A stretch of DNA of 64,000 bases from Velthaea sp965214335 (lineage in GTDB: Bacteria > Vulcanimicrobiota > Vulcanimicrobiia > Vulcanimicrobiales > Vulcanimicrobiaceae), in the NCBI GenBank assembly GCA_965214335.1, contig CBDCBO010000014.1, positions 186,001 to 250,000 on the forward strand. Reading direction: 5' to 3'. The notes under the pieces are model-generated. The model ran no database searches and was not told the origin of the DNA. It saw nothing but the letters and a program-made list of their open reading frames with translations. Of the stretch, positions 52,978 through 63,006 are shown piece after piece (position 1 is the stretch's first letter; each line of letters begins with the position of its first letter). The translations under genes and the position numbers were made by a program.

Positions 52978-53808
52978 TTAGATGTCGCGCCGCGTGAAGC
53001 TCCCAACGGCGATCGCGAGCATCGCGACGATCCAGGCGATGGTCCACGCGATGAAGGCCGACGGCGGCGGAGCGCTCGCGCCGAACGGGTTGACCCGGCC
53101 GCTCGCGGCGTCCGACGCGGCCAGAAACACCACGGGTTGCAGCGCATAGACCGCGCCACGCCAAAGAATATCGGACGGCATCAGCAGCGCGACAACCGTC
53201 GTCGCATGAATGAGATTTGCGTTATTTAAAGCAGTAGCGATGCTCGCCGTGATACCGGCGATCCATGCCACCCCGAAACTGAGAACGGCGATCAGACCAC
53301 CGGCCACCGGCGAGAGTCGCGTGCTCAGCGCGAGCGCCAACGTGAGCAGCACGATGCTTTCCGCGATGAGATACGCCGCGGCGAGTACCGGATGCGGCGG
53401 CGTGTATCCGCTGACCAGCCGGATCGCACCTAACTCGACGGCTCCGAACGCGATCGCGTAGCCGGCGACGAGCGTCACGAGCCCCAGCCATTTGCCGAGC
53501 ACGTAGTCGGCCCGCGAAAGCGGTCGCGGCAGGATCGCCAGCGCGATGCCGCTATCGAGCTCGTTCGCAATCGCGGGCGCCGCGAGAAAAGCCGCGCCGA
53601 CGGCGAGCACCACACTCAATACGAATGCCAAAAAAATGGTAAGGGTCGCCACGATCGCAAGACCGGCGGCACGCTCCGGCGCCGCGCTTACGATCTTGGC
53701 GACACCCCAGGCGGACAGACCCGCGATGATCGCACCAGCGAATGCGGCCACGAGCACGAGCCGTCGCCGCACCGCTTCACGCAGGGTCAGCGATGCGATC
53801 GTCAGCAA
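52978..53808 (-). CDS. ABC-2 type transporter permease
   Basis: About 276 residues with six hydrophobic segments (LVLVAAFAGAIIAGLSAWGV, LTIFLAFVLSVVLAVGAAFL, AAYLIAESIVLLTLALAL among them) and the ABC-2 pattern ELDSGIALAILPRPLSRADY. It pairs with the ATPase gene just before it. An ATG at 53886 would overlap the ATPase gene by 110 nt; the TTG at 53808 is preferred since the residues between look like an antiphase copy of the ATPase C-terminus. Exports or moves an unknown substrate. Confidence 0.8.
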   Translation of the reverse strand: MLTIASLTLREAVRRRLVLVAAFAGAIIAGLSAWGVAKIVSAAPERAAGLAIVATLTIFLAFVLSVVLAVGAAFLAAPAIANELDSGIALAILPRPLSRADYVLGKWLGLVTLVAGYAIAFGAVELGAIRLVSGYTPPHPVLAAAYLIAESIVLLTLALALSTRLSPVAGGLIAVLSFGVAWIAGITASIATALNNANLIHATTVVALLMPSDILWRGAVYALQPVVFLAASDAASGRVNPFGASAPPPSAFIAWTIAWIVAMLAIAVGSFTRRDI

Positions 53809-54727
53809 CAGCGGTCCGCGTATCCGGTGGACGTAAAAGTTCGATGAATCGCTCTTCGAGCGTTGTGCGAACGAGTTCGACGCCATGCACCGCCGCGCCG
53901 AGCGCGACGAGCTCGGCTACGATTGCCGGCACGTCAGCGTCGCTCACGGCCGCTAGCGTGAACCAAGGTGGATCTTCGCTGAGCGAACCATGCCGGCGCA
54001 ATGCGGCCGTCACCGCGGCGTCCGCCCGCGTCAAACGAAGCCGCAACAGCGACGATGCGCCGAGCATCGTATCGATGCTTCCGCTTGCGATAACGGCGCC
54101 CGCATCTACGACCGCGATCCGATCGCAGACACGCTCGACCTCGGTCAGCAGATGCGAGTTCAGCAGCACCGCCGTCCCGCGCGCGCGTACATTTTCGATG
54201 ATCGCGCGTACGTCGTGCCGGCCGATCGGGTCGAGCGCCGACGTCGGCTCGTCGAGCACCACGAGTTCAGGATCGCCGGTCAACGCGACGGCGATTCCCA
54301 AACGTTGCTGCATGCCCTTCGAAAACGTGCCGACGCGATCGCCGCTGCGCGTGCCGAGCCCGACGCGTGCGAGGACCTCGCGCGCCTCCGCTTGTCGCCG
54401 CAGCTTCGGAAGTCCGAGCAAGCGCGCGTGCATGGCGATCGTTTCGCTCGCCGAGAGCCAATCGGGATAGCGAAAGAGTTCGGGCAAATAACCGATGCGG
54501 CGACGCGCTTCGCCGTCGCCGAGCGGCCGGCCCAACACGTTCGCCGCGCCGCTCGTCGGATGCGTGAGTCCGAGCAGCATCTTCACCGCCGTTGTTTTGC
54601 CCGCGCCGTTAGGCCCGAGCAATCCGAAGATCTCGCCGCGCTCGATCGTGACGCTGAAGTCGCGCACCGCCGTCGTGCGGCCGAAGCGCTTCGCGAGCGC
54701 GAGCGCTTCAACCGCCGGTGACGTCAC
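53777..54727 (-). CDS. ABC transporter ATP-binding protein
   Basis: A 316-residue ABC-2 class ATPase. LLGPNGAGKTTAVKMLLGLT is Walker A, FSKGMQQRLGIAVALTGDPE the signature, LVVLDEPTSALDPIGRHDVR Walker B. It starts (GTG) inside the stop of the anti-sigma-like gene (GTGA) and runs into the permease gene, so all three are coupled. Confidence 0.93.
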   Translation of the reverse strand: MTSPAVEALALAKRFGRTTAVRDFSVTIERGEIFGLLGPNGAGKTTAVKMLLGLTHPTSGAANVLGRPLGDGEARRRIGYLPELFRYPDWLSASETIAMHARLLGLPKLRRQAEAREVLARVGLGTRSGDRVGTFSKGMQQRLGIAVALTGDPELVVLDEPTSALDPIGRHDVRAIIENVRARGTAVLLNSHLLTEVERVCDRIAVVDAGAVIASGSIDTMLGASSLLRLRLTRADAAVTAALRRHGSLSEDPPWFTLAAVSDADVPAIVAELVALGAAVHGVELVRTTLEERFIELLRPPDTRTAVADDRIADPA

Positions 54728-55926
54728 TGCAAGGTGTTGGCGATCGCCAGGACGTTGCGCGCCGTCTGCGTCGCGAACACGGCGTAAAGCATCCCGTTCT
54801 TCTGCCAGATGACGGCCGCGCCAATGCCGGTATCGTCACCCAGACCGACGCCCTGCACGCCGTCGACGACGACCGGCTGCGTATACGCTTTATCGATCGG
54901 AACGGGAATCGGCAGCGTCGTCGACAGGTCGCCCAGTGCGTTAAATGCCGCGGCGACGCGCGGCGAGACGCCGGGTTGTGAGTGCATGAACGATGCAAGG
55001 CGCGCGATCGATACGCCGGTCGTCGCGACCCGCGGAACCGGCATTTGCACGACGATGAGCGGCAACGAGCCGCCGCGCGTTCCGAGACTCCAATGGTAAC
55101 TTTGCGCTGCGCCGCGCGCCTGACCGTAACCCGCATTGTGAACGACCGCAACGTGCGCGGTCATTGCAGTCGATGCGCCGGCCGGAGCAACGGTGTTTAC
55201 CGGCGCGCCCACGCGGAACGTCGTGACATTGCCGTTTTGCATTACGCTCGCCGTGCGACGCATCGCCGTTCCGAGGCGCTGTTTATCCGCTGCGGAGGCT
55301 GCCGTCTCGTAGGTTGCGACGACGGTGGCGCCGATATCGATGCGCAGCGAACTCGCCGCGATATCCGGCGGCAGCGGACGAGTCGCGAAGCGGCTTCCGG
55401 GTTGACGAGTACCGAAGGTCAGCAGCTGCGCCGTCGGGCCGTTGACTTGATAGCCGAGGACGCGAACCCCGCTTGTCGCGGCCGGCTGGCGCAAATAGAA
55501 CCCGGCCGCAGCCACCGCGGCACGCGCGTCGCTGAAGTTGGCCGACATTGGCGTCCGCAGTTGACGCGTCGTCGCGTACGCGGAGAAATCCGGCAAGCTG
55601 CCCAGACTGCGCATGTCGTCGAGCGTCAGCGGCAGTGCCACGACCCGATGCGGCTCGAACGCGGCGAGAAAACTCGTCGCGGTGCCGCGCAACGGGAACG
55701 CGACCGCCGCCGCGCCGAGCGAGGCCGCGACGATGCCGGCCAGCAGATAGCCGCGCGATCGGACGTGCGCAGCGGCACCCAAGGCCCGAAGTTGCGCGGA
55801 AGTGACGCCGCGTTCGCTCGCCGCGCGACGGCAGCCGACGCACCGGTCGACGTGGCGCGCAGCGCCGGCCGAAACGGCTGTGCCGGCCGCGAGTGTATCG
55901 AGAATGGCGGGGTCGACGTGAGCCAT
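54724..55926 (-). CDS. zinc-finger anti-sigma-like membrane protein
   Basis: A 400-residue protein. Near the N-terminus is a ZAS-type H-x3-C-x2-C motif (HVDRCVGCRRA), then one membrane helix (GYLLAGIVAASLGAAAVAF), and a large extracytoplasmic domain of about 290 residues with repeated strands and no recognised family (it includes NTVAPAGASTAMTAH and GLGDDTGIGAAVIWQKNGML). The topology is that of an anti-sigma or stress sensor protein, but no sigma gene lies next to it. GGAGG is 7 nt before the ATG. The coupling to an ABC exporter suggests it regulates or senses for that exporter. Confidence 0.7.
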   Translation of the reverse strand: MAHVDPAILDTLAAGTAVSAGAARHVDRCVGCRRAASERGVTSAQLRALGAAAHVRSRGYLLAGIVAASLGAAAVAFPLRGTATSFLAAFEPHRVVALPLTLDDMRSLGSLPDFSAYATTRQLRTPMSANFSDARAAVAAAGFYLRQPAATSGVRVLGYQVNGPTAQLLTFGTRQPGSRFATRPLPPDIAASSLRIDIGATVVATYETAASAADKQRLGTAMRRTASVMQNGNVTTFRVGAPVNTVAPAGASTAMTAHVAVVHNAGYGQARGAAQSYHWSLGTRGGSLPLIVVQMPVPRVATTGVSIARLASFMHSQPGVSPRVAAAFNALGDLSTTLPIPVPIDKAYTQPVVVDGVQGVGLGDDTGIGAAVIWQKNGMLYAVFATQTARNVLAIANTLQ

Positions 55927-56215
55927 GGCGGAGCCTCCGAGAGCGACCCTCTTCAACGAGCCGCGGGCAATCTGCTTTTCGGCAACCACGGTTTGCACAC
56001 GTGAAACCCCGGAGGAGTGCACGCTCCGGAGGCGACGACCGTTTGCCGCTTCTTCTCACGTAGCGAGAGAAGGTTATCTCAGCTTCGCCGCGCGGAGCAA
56101 TGGCCGGTAATGTGCCCCGGTTATCTGCGTTTATCGACTACGCGCGATCTCTATAACGCAAAATCAATAAGCTGTTTGTTTTGAGCTTCCGCGCGATCCC
56201 AGCGACGCCGACCGA

Positions 56216-56850
56216 ATGAGTCGCGTCGAACAAATTCGCGACGTGGTGAAGCGATATGCCGTCGAATCGCTACTGCTTCCGTTGCGTGATCAACGGGCTG
56301 GGATTCAAGGCACGTGGTCTCTGGAAGGCGGCGACCCTGGAAGTCTTCGCTTTCAATACCCGACCAAGCAGACCGGGACGATCGGCTACATCAAACCCAA
56401 CGTCTTAATCGAGTTTGAGTATGCCGATAGCTGGCCCGCTCCGGATGTTACGATTTCGCCGTATCTCGTCGAGGCGCTACAAGACGTTACGTGAGCAATT
56501 ACCGTCCGTGTCCTCGACCCTCAGCGAACATTTCTGAAAGAAAGCGACGATCTTGCACGAGATCGCTCATCGCGACGAGCTGCTTGCGTTTCCACCAACT
56601 TTTCACGCCACCAATTACGACCTCGTGCGCCTCGATAGCACGGCTATCGGCGCATCGGCGGCACAGAACGCGGTGCTACTTGCAGCGGTCGTCCGCTTCA
56701 AGAGCGTCTTCTTCGCATCAAATCGTGCTCGCTACGATCTCGCTAAACGTGGCTCACTGCGGTTCATTCCCCGGCATTCCGCCGCGGCGGGGCCATCACC
56801 GCCGATTACGTCGAACTGTCTGCCATGATCTTCAGTGCGATTCTTCGATC
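56216..56850 (+). pseudogene. AbiEii/AbiGii-type nucleotidyltransferase toxin relic
   Basis: Fragments in three frames. The first (56216-56494) has GYIKPNVLIEFEYADSWPAP and VTISPYLVEAL. The next contains VRVLDPQRTF, and then from 56553 LHEIAHRDELLAFPPTFHAT with KSVFFASNRARYDLAKRGSL; a last shift gives ITADYVELSAMIF. The order matches AbiEii type IV toxins. The N-terminal catalytic GS...DxD part is missing and no AbiEi antitoxin is seen, so this is non-functional. Confidence 0.75.
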
Positions 56851-57510
56851 GTAACCGCCGATACACTGCGAGCCACTCGCCGGCTAGCGCGGCGGTTGGG
56901 GAAAATCGTTACGTGTGCTGGTCGACGGAGTCAAATGACGCGGAACGTTTTTATACATTAGGCCGACTTTGGTAGCGCCAACGGGAGTTGAACTTCCTAG
57001 AAGTCGTGTCGTGGTCTGTCGTTCCCTATCTTTTCAGGTGCTATGTTTCGTCTTATGGCGCCAAGTTTCACCAAACGTCGCGAACTAGGTAGAACGGCGC
57101 GCGCTTTGCCGAGAATCCTTGCTCATCCATTACAGCTCTTGCCGGACCAACCACGAGCTCGTCTCTGCCAGTGATCATAGTGATCGCCGGGCTCTGACCC
57201 TGGCCATTCTATCGCTCTGCACACAGAATTCTTTCCGGTAGCATAATCCTCAAATCTAAGCGTAATCCGACGCTTTGACCCTGCAATGGCTGCCCTCAAT
57301 CACGTGCCAACGCTTCCTTGATGCGTTGCGGATATCGACTAAACAGAGACGCAGAAATGCTCGGCAAACTTCAACGAGGTCAATTCGGGAACGCAAGGCC
57401 CAGACGACTTCAAGGTCAAAAATTCACGCCGAGGCCGTTGCAGCGCGCGAAGGCGCTAATCACCGCCTCGCGGTCGGGCAAAGTCACGGCGTTTAATCGC
57501 GCCAAAATTA
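56851..57510. other. gene-free stretch, about 0.65 kb
   Basis: No gene. GGGAGTTGAACTTCC at about 56986 resembles a tRNA T-arm in reverse but does not fold as one. Upstream of 57511 nothing resembles sigma region 2, showing that the sigma relic lost its 5' part. Confidence 0.4.
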
Positions 57511-57690
57511 ACTTATTTGCGCAATCTGCCGGCCAGCCAACGAGACGCAATCGAGCTGTCCTTTTTCGGCGGCCTAAACCAGAGCGAAATTGCGAACGTC
57601 ACTGGTGAGGCGCTCGGGACCGTCAAAGGACGCATCCGCTTAGGGATGCGACGACTGAAAGCGTTGATGACCACAGGAGAGCCCGTATGA
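57511..57690 (+). pseudogene. ECF sigma factor reduced to region 4
   Basis: Only the C-terminal 60 codons survive: LPASQRDAIELSFFGGLNQS then EIANVTGEALGTVKGRIRLG and MRRLKALM form a standard sigma-70 region 4 helix-turn-helix. Region 2, needed for core RNA polymerase binding, is absent. The stop overlaps the anti-sigma start (ATGA), as in intact SigK-RskA pairs. Confidence 0.85.
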
Positions 57691-58331
57691 TAAACGGGCC
57701 TCAACCGCACGACGACGTCGAGGCATACGTCCTTGGTGCGCTCGACGAACACGATGTAACGCTTTTTGCGCAACATCTTGCCAATTGTCCATCCTGCCAA
57801 CATGAGACGGCCTCCTACGTACCGATAGTCAACGCTATGCGCGGAATGCCTCCGCCGGCGGCACCAGCATTTCGCTCCCCAAGATCGCTATTCGGCAGAT
57901 CTCGTCGCGCCTTTTACGGCATCGCCGCCGCATTGCTCCTGGTAAGCGGTGGTTTCGGCGGCGCGGCACTTGAACACGTGCTCAACAGCGACATGGTCAC
58001 CGTCGCTGAGATGGAGATCAATAGAGCACAAGAAGTGACATTAGCCGGTTCGGAATTTACGGGACGCGCGATCGTTGGAGAGGCGCGAAGACGAACGGCG
58101 TTTGTCGTTCGCGGGCTTCCGGTTCTTGCAGACAATCGTACGTATCAAGTCTGGGTCCGTGGTAACGAGGTTTCATCTCCCGGCCTGCTTCGGCGATCTG
58201 CTCAAGGATTCTGGCTCCTAGTCGTTCCAGGCGACGTACTGCGCGAGGCGCGAACCGTTTTTGTCACCTCTGAGCCTTTCGGTGGATCTCATTTCATAAC
58301 CGGCACTCCAATCGTCAGTGGAAGCGTGTAG
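57687..58331 (+). CDS. RskA-type zinc-binding anti-sigma factor
   Basis: A 214-residue membrane protein. The N-terminal anti-sigma domain has the ZAS motif HLANCPSCQHE; one membrane helix (FYGIAAALLLVSGGFGGAAL) follows, then an extracytoplasmic RskA domain (ITLAGSEFTGRAIV-like region, ADNRTYQVWVRGNEVSSPGL and EPFGGSHFITGTPIVSGSV). The family sequesters an ECF sigma factor until proteolysis releases it. Its cognate sigma is truncated to region 4, so it may be orphaned; translation coupling remains. Confidence 0.88.
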   Translation: MINGPQPHDDVEAYVLGALDEHDVTLFAQHLANCPSCQHETASYVPIVNAMRGMPPPAAPAFRSPRSLFGRSRRAFYGIAAALLLVSGGFGGAALEHVLNSDMVTVAEMEINRAQEVTLAGSEFTGRAIVGEARRRTAFVVRGLPVLADNRTYQVWVRGNEVSSPGLLRRSAQGFWLLVVPGDVLREARTVFVTSEPFGGSHFITGTPIVSGSV

Positions 58332-58992
58332 ATTTCATAACTATCCTCGTGAACTTACGTGGCTGTAGGCGGCGGTCGCTCGAGCGTTCATTTTTAATTC
58401 GCGGCGATCTGCAATCAACAGCCATCTGAGCGACGTCCTCGACCCAGATCGCTTGCGACGACCATAATAAGTCGTCACGACGCGCACCCCGAGCAGAGCT
58501 TCGGGGCACAACCCGTTTGGAAAGATCAGCTCGGCTGTCCTGTCCCAAGCGGACTTGTGCGTCCCGCAAACCCCTTCTCGAAAAGGTAATCGTATTAATG
58601 CACGGCGATTCCCTTGACCTCCGCCGGAGCGATTCTTCGGAGGTGGGAGCGAAATTCGAAATTATGGGAGCGATTCAACGGCCGATTCGGTAATTTAATA
58701 CACAGAGAGCTAGTCTAGTAGGCTAGGGATCTGTACGCGAAATTGTCCCTGGTAGCGAAATCCCCGACATCGGCATTTTGACCGCGAAATGCTTGCCGTC
58801 AAAGCGCTCCTACGCTTACTTGATCCTTTGTTGATATAGGCTGATGCGGAACGACTTGGCAAACTTTAACAAGATGGAATCAGAACCCAAGCTCCCAGAC
58901 TACAGCGAAGCAAAGGACGTCCTTAAGACCGTTGCGAGGCCTCTTCATCACCCCGTATCACTCGGCGTCTATTGCGCGGCGGATCCGACTAA
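58332..58992. other. gene-poor stretch, about 0.66 kb
   Basis: A plus-strand frame 58874-58996 encodes 40 residues (MESEPKLPDYSEAKDVLKTV) but has no clear RBS. The remainder shows no coding character, repeats or RNA structure. Confidence 0.35.
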
Positions 58993-59220
58993 CTAGCGAA
59001 GCGCCTTGAGGTAGATGATTGGAGTTGCGTATGACGGCTTGGGCTTATTGTCGAAGACCCGATCATCAAGCCGGCGCAGATCGTTCTCGAATCCTATCGC
59101 CTGATACGATACAAACCACCTGATAATACCCGTATCCATGCACAGGCGATTCCCGCGTCGCAGAATAAACATGACGCCGGCAAACGAGCCGGCATCATCT
59201 CCGTGAAACGACTCGATCAC
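58993..59220 (-). CDS. hypothetical protein, 75 residues
   Basis: The GTG start overlaps the stop of the preceding stress-type gene (GTGA), which supports translation. Sequence: MIESFHGDDAGSFAGVMFIL with mixed charge thereafter. No family recognised. Confidence 0.4.
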   Translation of the reverse strand: MIESFHGDDAGSFAGVMFILRRGNRLCMDTGIIRWFVSYQAIGFENDLRRLDDRVFDNKPKPSYATPIIYLKALR

Positions 59221-59432
59221 TTACCGCGAATATTTTGCTTCGCTTGATCAAACGCCGCTTCGGTTTTGTCTTGAACTCGATTGCCGCGGATTTTATTTTT
59301 TTCGCTTGTATCCATGTGCGTTCCGTCGACCTCACGTTTTAGATGCTCGCCTTTAGCGGCAGCCTCGTGACCTGCTTCATGCACCGCATCCTTAAGGTTT
59401 TCTCCGGACTTTTCGAAGTCTTCTTTGCTCAT
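59217..59432 (-). CDS. small hydrophilic stress-type (CsbD/LEA-like) protein
   Basis: A 71-residue, almost wholly polar helical protein: SKEDFEKSGENLKDAVHEAG, then GEHLKREVDGTHMDTSEKNK and ending FDQAKQNIRGK. The charge pattern and lack of hydrophobic core resemble CsbD/LEA-type general-stress proteins. The assignment rests on composition and not on a firm motif. Confidence 0.65.
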   Translation of the reverse strand: MSKEDFEKSGENLKDAVHEAGHEAAAKGEHLKREVDGTHMDTSEKNKIRGNRVQDKTEAAFDQAKQNIRGK

Positions 59433-59542
59433 GTTGTCCTTTCATAACGTTGTGTTAAAATCTGCGCCGACGATGCGCATAGCATGTAAGAATGTCCTCA
59501 GCGTTGCGTAGCGTCACCCTATGCCACGCGGAGCAACTATCC

Positions 59543-60550
59543 TCAGGTAGATTGCGACGAGAGCTTTAGGAGTCGCTCGAGGTTACGATAACCGATCTTA
59601 TGCTTGTCGTCCTCGGCGATCGGTGCGTTCTCAAGAAACGCTCGCGCTTCGCCTTTTAGTGGATGCTGAAACGGGTAGTCAATTGCAAACACGATACGGT
59701 CGGCACCAACCTCAGCCAGTGCGTGTGTAAGCATCTGCCAGCTCCAGATTCCGCTAGGCGCAATGTAGAAGTGTTCGCGGAAATAGTCCGCAGGCGTGCG
59801 TTTGAGCCCCTTGGCAAGTGAGGCTGCGGCTGACACCCGCTCGAGGTAGAGCGGAATCATCTCGCCCCAATGTCCGAGTACGATCTGCAGATTTGGTAAA
59901 CGATCAAACGTCCCGGAAAGGATGAGACGAATCGCGTTGATCGCCGTCTCCATGTGCCAACCCCACATTCCCGAAGCGAGCACGAACGAGACGTCATCGG
60001 CGAGACCGTCATAGTAGGCCTCACGCACCGCTTTTGGAGGCATCTGAGGGTGAATGAAGATTGGCACGTCGAGTCGTGCCGCTTCGTCAAGGATCGGAGC
60101 GAAGTCGGGATGATCCAGCATTTTTGAGCCAGTACGACCGTGAATCATCGCGCCTTTCATTCCGAGTTCTTCGACCGCGCGACGCAGCTCGACAACAGCC
60201 GCCGCTGGGTCTGGCGTAGGCAGCGTTGCTAGTGCCGCGAAACGATCTGGATGCAGCTTGACCGCATCTGCTAAAACATCGTTGGCCTCGCGAGCAAGTC
60301 GCACCGCATCAGCGGGAGCGAGAATTTGTGTTCCGGGGGTCGTGACCGACAAAATCTGCATATCCATGCCCATCTCGGCCATCTCGCGTAAACGACGTTC
60401 GCCGAAATCCCGCAAACGCTCATCAGTCTCCCCAATATTAAAGAAAGCGATGCTTGGATCTTGGCGTTCTGCCGGCAGCGCATTGAGTGCATCGCGAATG
60501 CCGGCCGTCCAACCGTGTTCTTCAATTCCGATCATGCGGATTTTGTTCAT
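59543..60550 (-). CDS. amidohydrolase-family decarboxylase (ACMSD/resorcylate-decarboxylase type)
   Basis: A 335-residue metal-dependent TIM-barrel enzyme. MIGIEEHGW provides the Glu/His metal ligands in the N-terminal motif, PIFIHPQMPPKAV the His, LGHWGEMIPLYLERV the second His region and FAIDYPFQHPLKGEA the catalytic Asp. These place it with non-oxidative aromatic-acid decarboxylases. Start MNKIRMIGIEEHG with GAAGGAA upstream; the frame is open to 60658. It is the last gene of the run porin-PQQ dehydrogenase-HdeD and the only intact one. Confidence 0.87.
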   Translation of the reverse strand: MNKIRMIGIEEHGWTAGIRDALNALPAERQDPSIAFFNIGETDERLRDFGERRLREMAEMGMDMQILSVTTPGTQILAPADAVRLAREANDVLADAVKLHPDRFAALATLPTPDPAAAVVELRRAVEELGMKGAMIHGRTGSKMLDHPDFAPILDEAARLDVPIFIHPQMPPKAVREAYYDGLADDVSFVLASGMWGWHMETAINAIRLILSGTFDRLPNLQIVLGHWGEMIPLYLERVSAAASLAKGLKRTPADYFREHFYIAPSGIWSWQMLTHALAEVGADRIVFAIDYPFQHPLKGEARAFLENAPIAEDDKHKIGYRNLERLLKLSSQST

Positions 60551-60566
60551 CGAATTTCCTTCGCGC

Positions 60567-61125
60567 CTAAGCCGCCGTCTTGAGACGGAAGGCTCCGACA
60601 ATGAGTGATATTCCAGCGGAGAAGCCAAAGATTGCCGCCGCAATATCGAGATATGCAACCCCGATTCCCGGAACGACGGATGGCTATTCCGAAGACGATC
60701 GAAAGTAATCCAAGAAAGCCATACGCGAACGCTGCTCCGACGTGATCGCGCGTATCCATAGCCATGACGATCTCAGAGATGCCGGAGACGATGGCCCAAA
60801 ATCCCACGAGCCAGCCAAGTGATAGGACGGTCAGCGCTGGTAGCGCTAGAACGAGAATCCCGATCGCTACGCCAATCACTCCTGAAATCGCATGCAACCA
60901 GCGCCGGCTCGCGTGGGCCGTTAAACTTTTCATGATCGCGACGACACCGTCGCCAAGGAGGTAGGCTCCGAGCAAGAAGATTAGTGCGCCGATTGTTGCA
61001 CCGGGATCGATGACAGCGATAATTCCAAGCGCAAGTGCCAATAACCCGCGTACCAAAAACATCCACCAATTCTTGCGAAGCGACGAGATCTCGCTTGAGG
61101 TGTGCAGGCCGTTTAACACGTCCAT
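60567..61125 (-). pseudogene. HdeD-family (DUF308) membrane protein, frameshifted near the C-terminus
   Basis: The first 150 residues are a normal HdeD: MFLVRGLLALALGIIAVIDP, YLLGDGVVAIMKSL, GVAIGILVLALPALTVLSLG, AFAYGFLGLLSIVFGIAI. At about 60678 one extra base shifts the frame; the shifted frame reads VVPGIGVAYLDIAAAIFGFS and ISLIVGAFRLKTAA, the expected last helices, to a stop at 60567. In the unshifted frame a different tail runs to 60547. Either a sequencing error or a recent mutation. Family members help with acid resistance. Confidence 0.8.
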
Positions 61126-61165
61126 TACTTACTCCATTCTAAGTGAGCTGCTGCGATTTGTTAAT

Positions 61166-62983
61166 TTACTTCGTGACGGAGAACACCCAGATCGATGAAC
61201 CATTGTCGGGATTGCTAATTTCCGGTGTGAGCGAATCCCACGTCTGTTCATGCGCGCCGCCGCCGCCGGCGATCACGGCAACAAATTCCTTGCCGCGTAC
61301 GCCGTAAGCGATCGGCGTCGAAGACGGCACAGAGTCGAGTCTGCCATAACATATCGCCAGTCGACGAGTCGCTGGCTCGGAACTCTCGGTCGCGTGAGCC
61401 ATCGAAGACAAGACCACCGGCAGTCGCCAACACCGCACTCGTCTCAGGTGCGCGTCGTCGATCCGTCCATGCCACTTTTCCGGTTGTTAAGTCGATCGCT
61501 TCAAGTCGACCAAACTTTCCATCGCTATCGGGACGTGGCTCGAGTACCCATTTGATGTCAACACCGCCCTTTGCCGTTGATGCTGCGTCGCGCGGGTGCC
61601 ACGTATATTTCATACACGATTCGGTTGCGGGAACGAAAAGCAGATGCGCGGTTGGATCAATCGCGGTCGACGGCCAGCTGCGAACGCCGCCCGAATCGGG
61701 ACAGACCATTTTTGTCTTGTTCGCGTTTGGTACAGCAAGCGGCGCAAGTTGCTTTTCGCCGCTCTTTGGATCGATCGCCGCGACAACATTCTCAAGCCCC
61801 AAGTCTGTCGAAGCGACATAGGCACCGTTCGTGCGATCGATGACATCGAAAATACCGATTTTGCCGCCAGTTACGAGCAGCTTGCGCAGTTTGCCCATGA
61901 CGTCCATGTCGACGAGGCTCTGTTCGAATGCCCAATCAAAGTCCCAAAGATCGCGTTTAAAATGCTGGTAGTACCACGCAAGCTTGCCGTGGTCGCGGGA
62001 TCGAGCGCTAGCGTGCAATCGAGATATAACCCGCGATCATCATTTTTGCTGCCGGCCTGCTTTTGAACAAGCGAAGCGGTGTCATAGGTTTGACCGACGC
62101 CATAATACACGATTCCCAAATCCGGATCGTAGCTCCCGGTAGTCCAAACGGCCCCGCCAAATCGCTGATTCAGAGGTGTGCCGTTCCACGTTTCGCCGGC
62201 GGGTGTACCAGGCCGTGCGACTGTGTTGAAGCGCCAAATCTCACGGCCGGTGTCGGCGTCGAGGCCAACGATGAAGCAGCCGCCGCGATAGGTGAAGCAA
62301 CCCCTAACGCCTTGTAGGACCATGTTTTTTGCGACCATCGGGCCGCCGTCAACACGGATCTGGGCGGCTTGCTCAATCGGACCGAGAACGGCATGGTCCC
62401 ATACCACCTTACCGGTTGCTGCTTCGAGAGCAATTAAATGTCCGTCGGCAGTCGGTGCAAAAACACGGTTTCCGAGAATCGCCATATTTTTGAGCGGACT
62501 CGTCGAACCGTTCTGCAACGCGGCGGGAAGCTTACGTTCGTACTGCCACAATAGATCGCCGGTCATCGCGTTAAGAGCTTGGACGCGATTCGCTGCAGCG
62601 AGGTAAAAGACACCATCGTGCACGAGCGGAGTAATTTCGTCTGGATTTCGGGGTAGTGCCCAACGCCAGGCAACGTGTAGATTGCCGACATTTGTTGCAT
62701 CGATCGACTTTAGTGGGGAATAGCCGATACTTGCGTCGGACCGGCGCCATGTAAGCCAATCATCATCAGACGGTCGTGCAAGCATCGCCTCGCTAACCGG
62801 ATGATAATTCGGCCAAAGCTCGGTACGCTCGTGCATGCTCGCTGCATAGGTAGCGTCCGCATGCATTGGCCCGCCAGTCGATTCGTGCTGTGCGTATACT
62901 TGCGCTGCGCCAAAGGTTATTAGAAGTGTGCACACGAGAGCCGTAATGAGCGGCTTAGAACGTCGCACGATGGATTGAGACAT
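61166..62983 (-). pseudogene. PQQ-dependent alcohol dehydrogenase, two frameshifts
   Basis: About 600 residues if repaired. The start MSQSIVRRSKPLITALVC is a signal peptide; the propeller then runs through DDWLTWRRSDASIGYSPLKS, a vicinal Cys-containing GVRGCFTYRGGCF stretch, and WNGTPLNQRFGGAVWTTGSY. Near 61985 the frame shifts (to KLAWYYQHFKRDLWDFDWAF), and near 61345 it shifts again (to VPSSTPIAYGVRGKEFVAVI). It would have oxidised an alcohol in the periplasm. Start 62983 follows AAGGGATC. It begins 23 nt after the porin gene. Confidence 0.85.
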
Positions 62984-63006
62984 TCGTTGATCCCTTCGAT
63001 GTACGA

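Noticed and set aside
56980..57010. Possible tRNA fragment or attachment site (GGGAGTTGAACTTCC)
   Set aside because: T stem does not pair, no integrase or second copy is visible.
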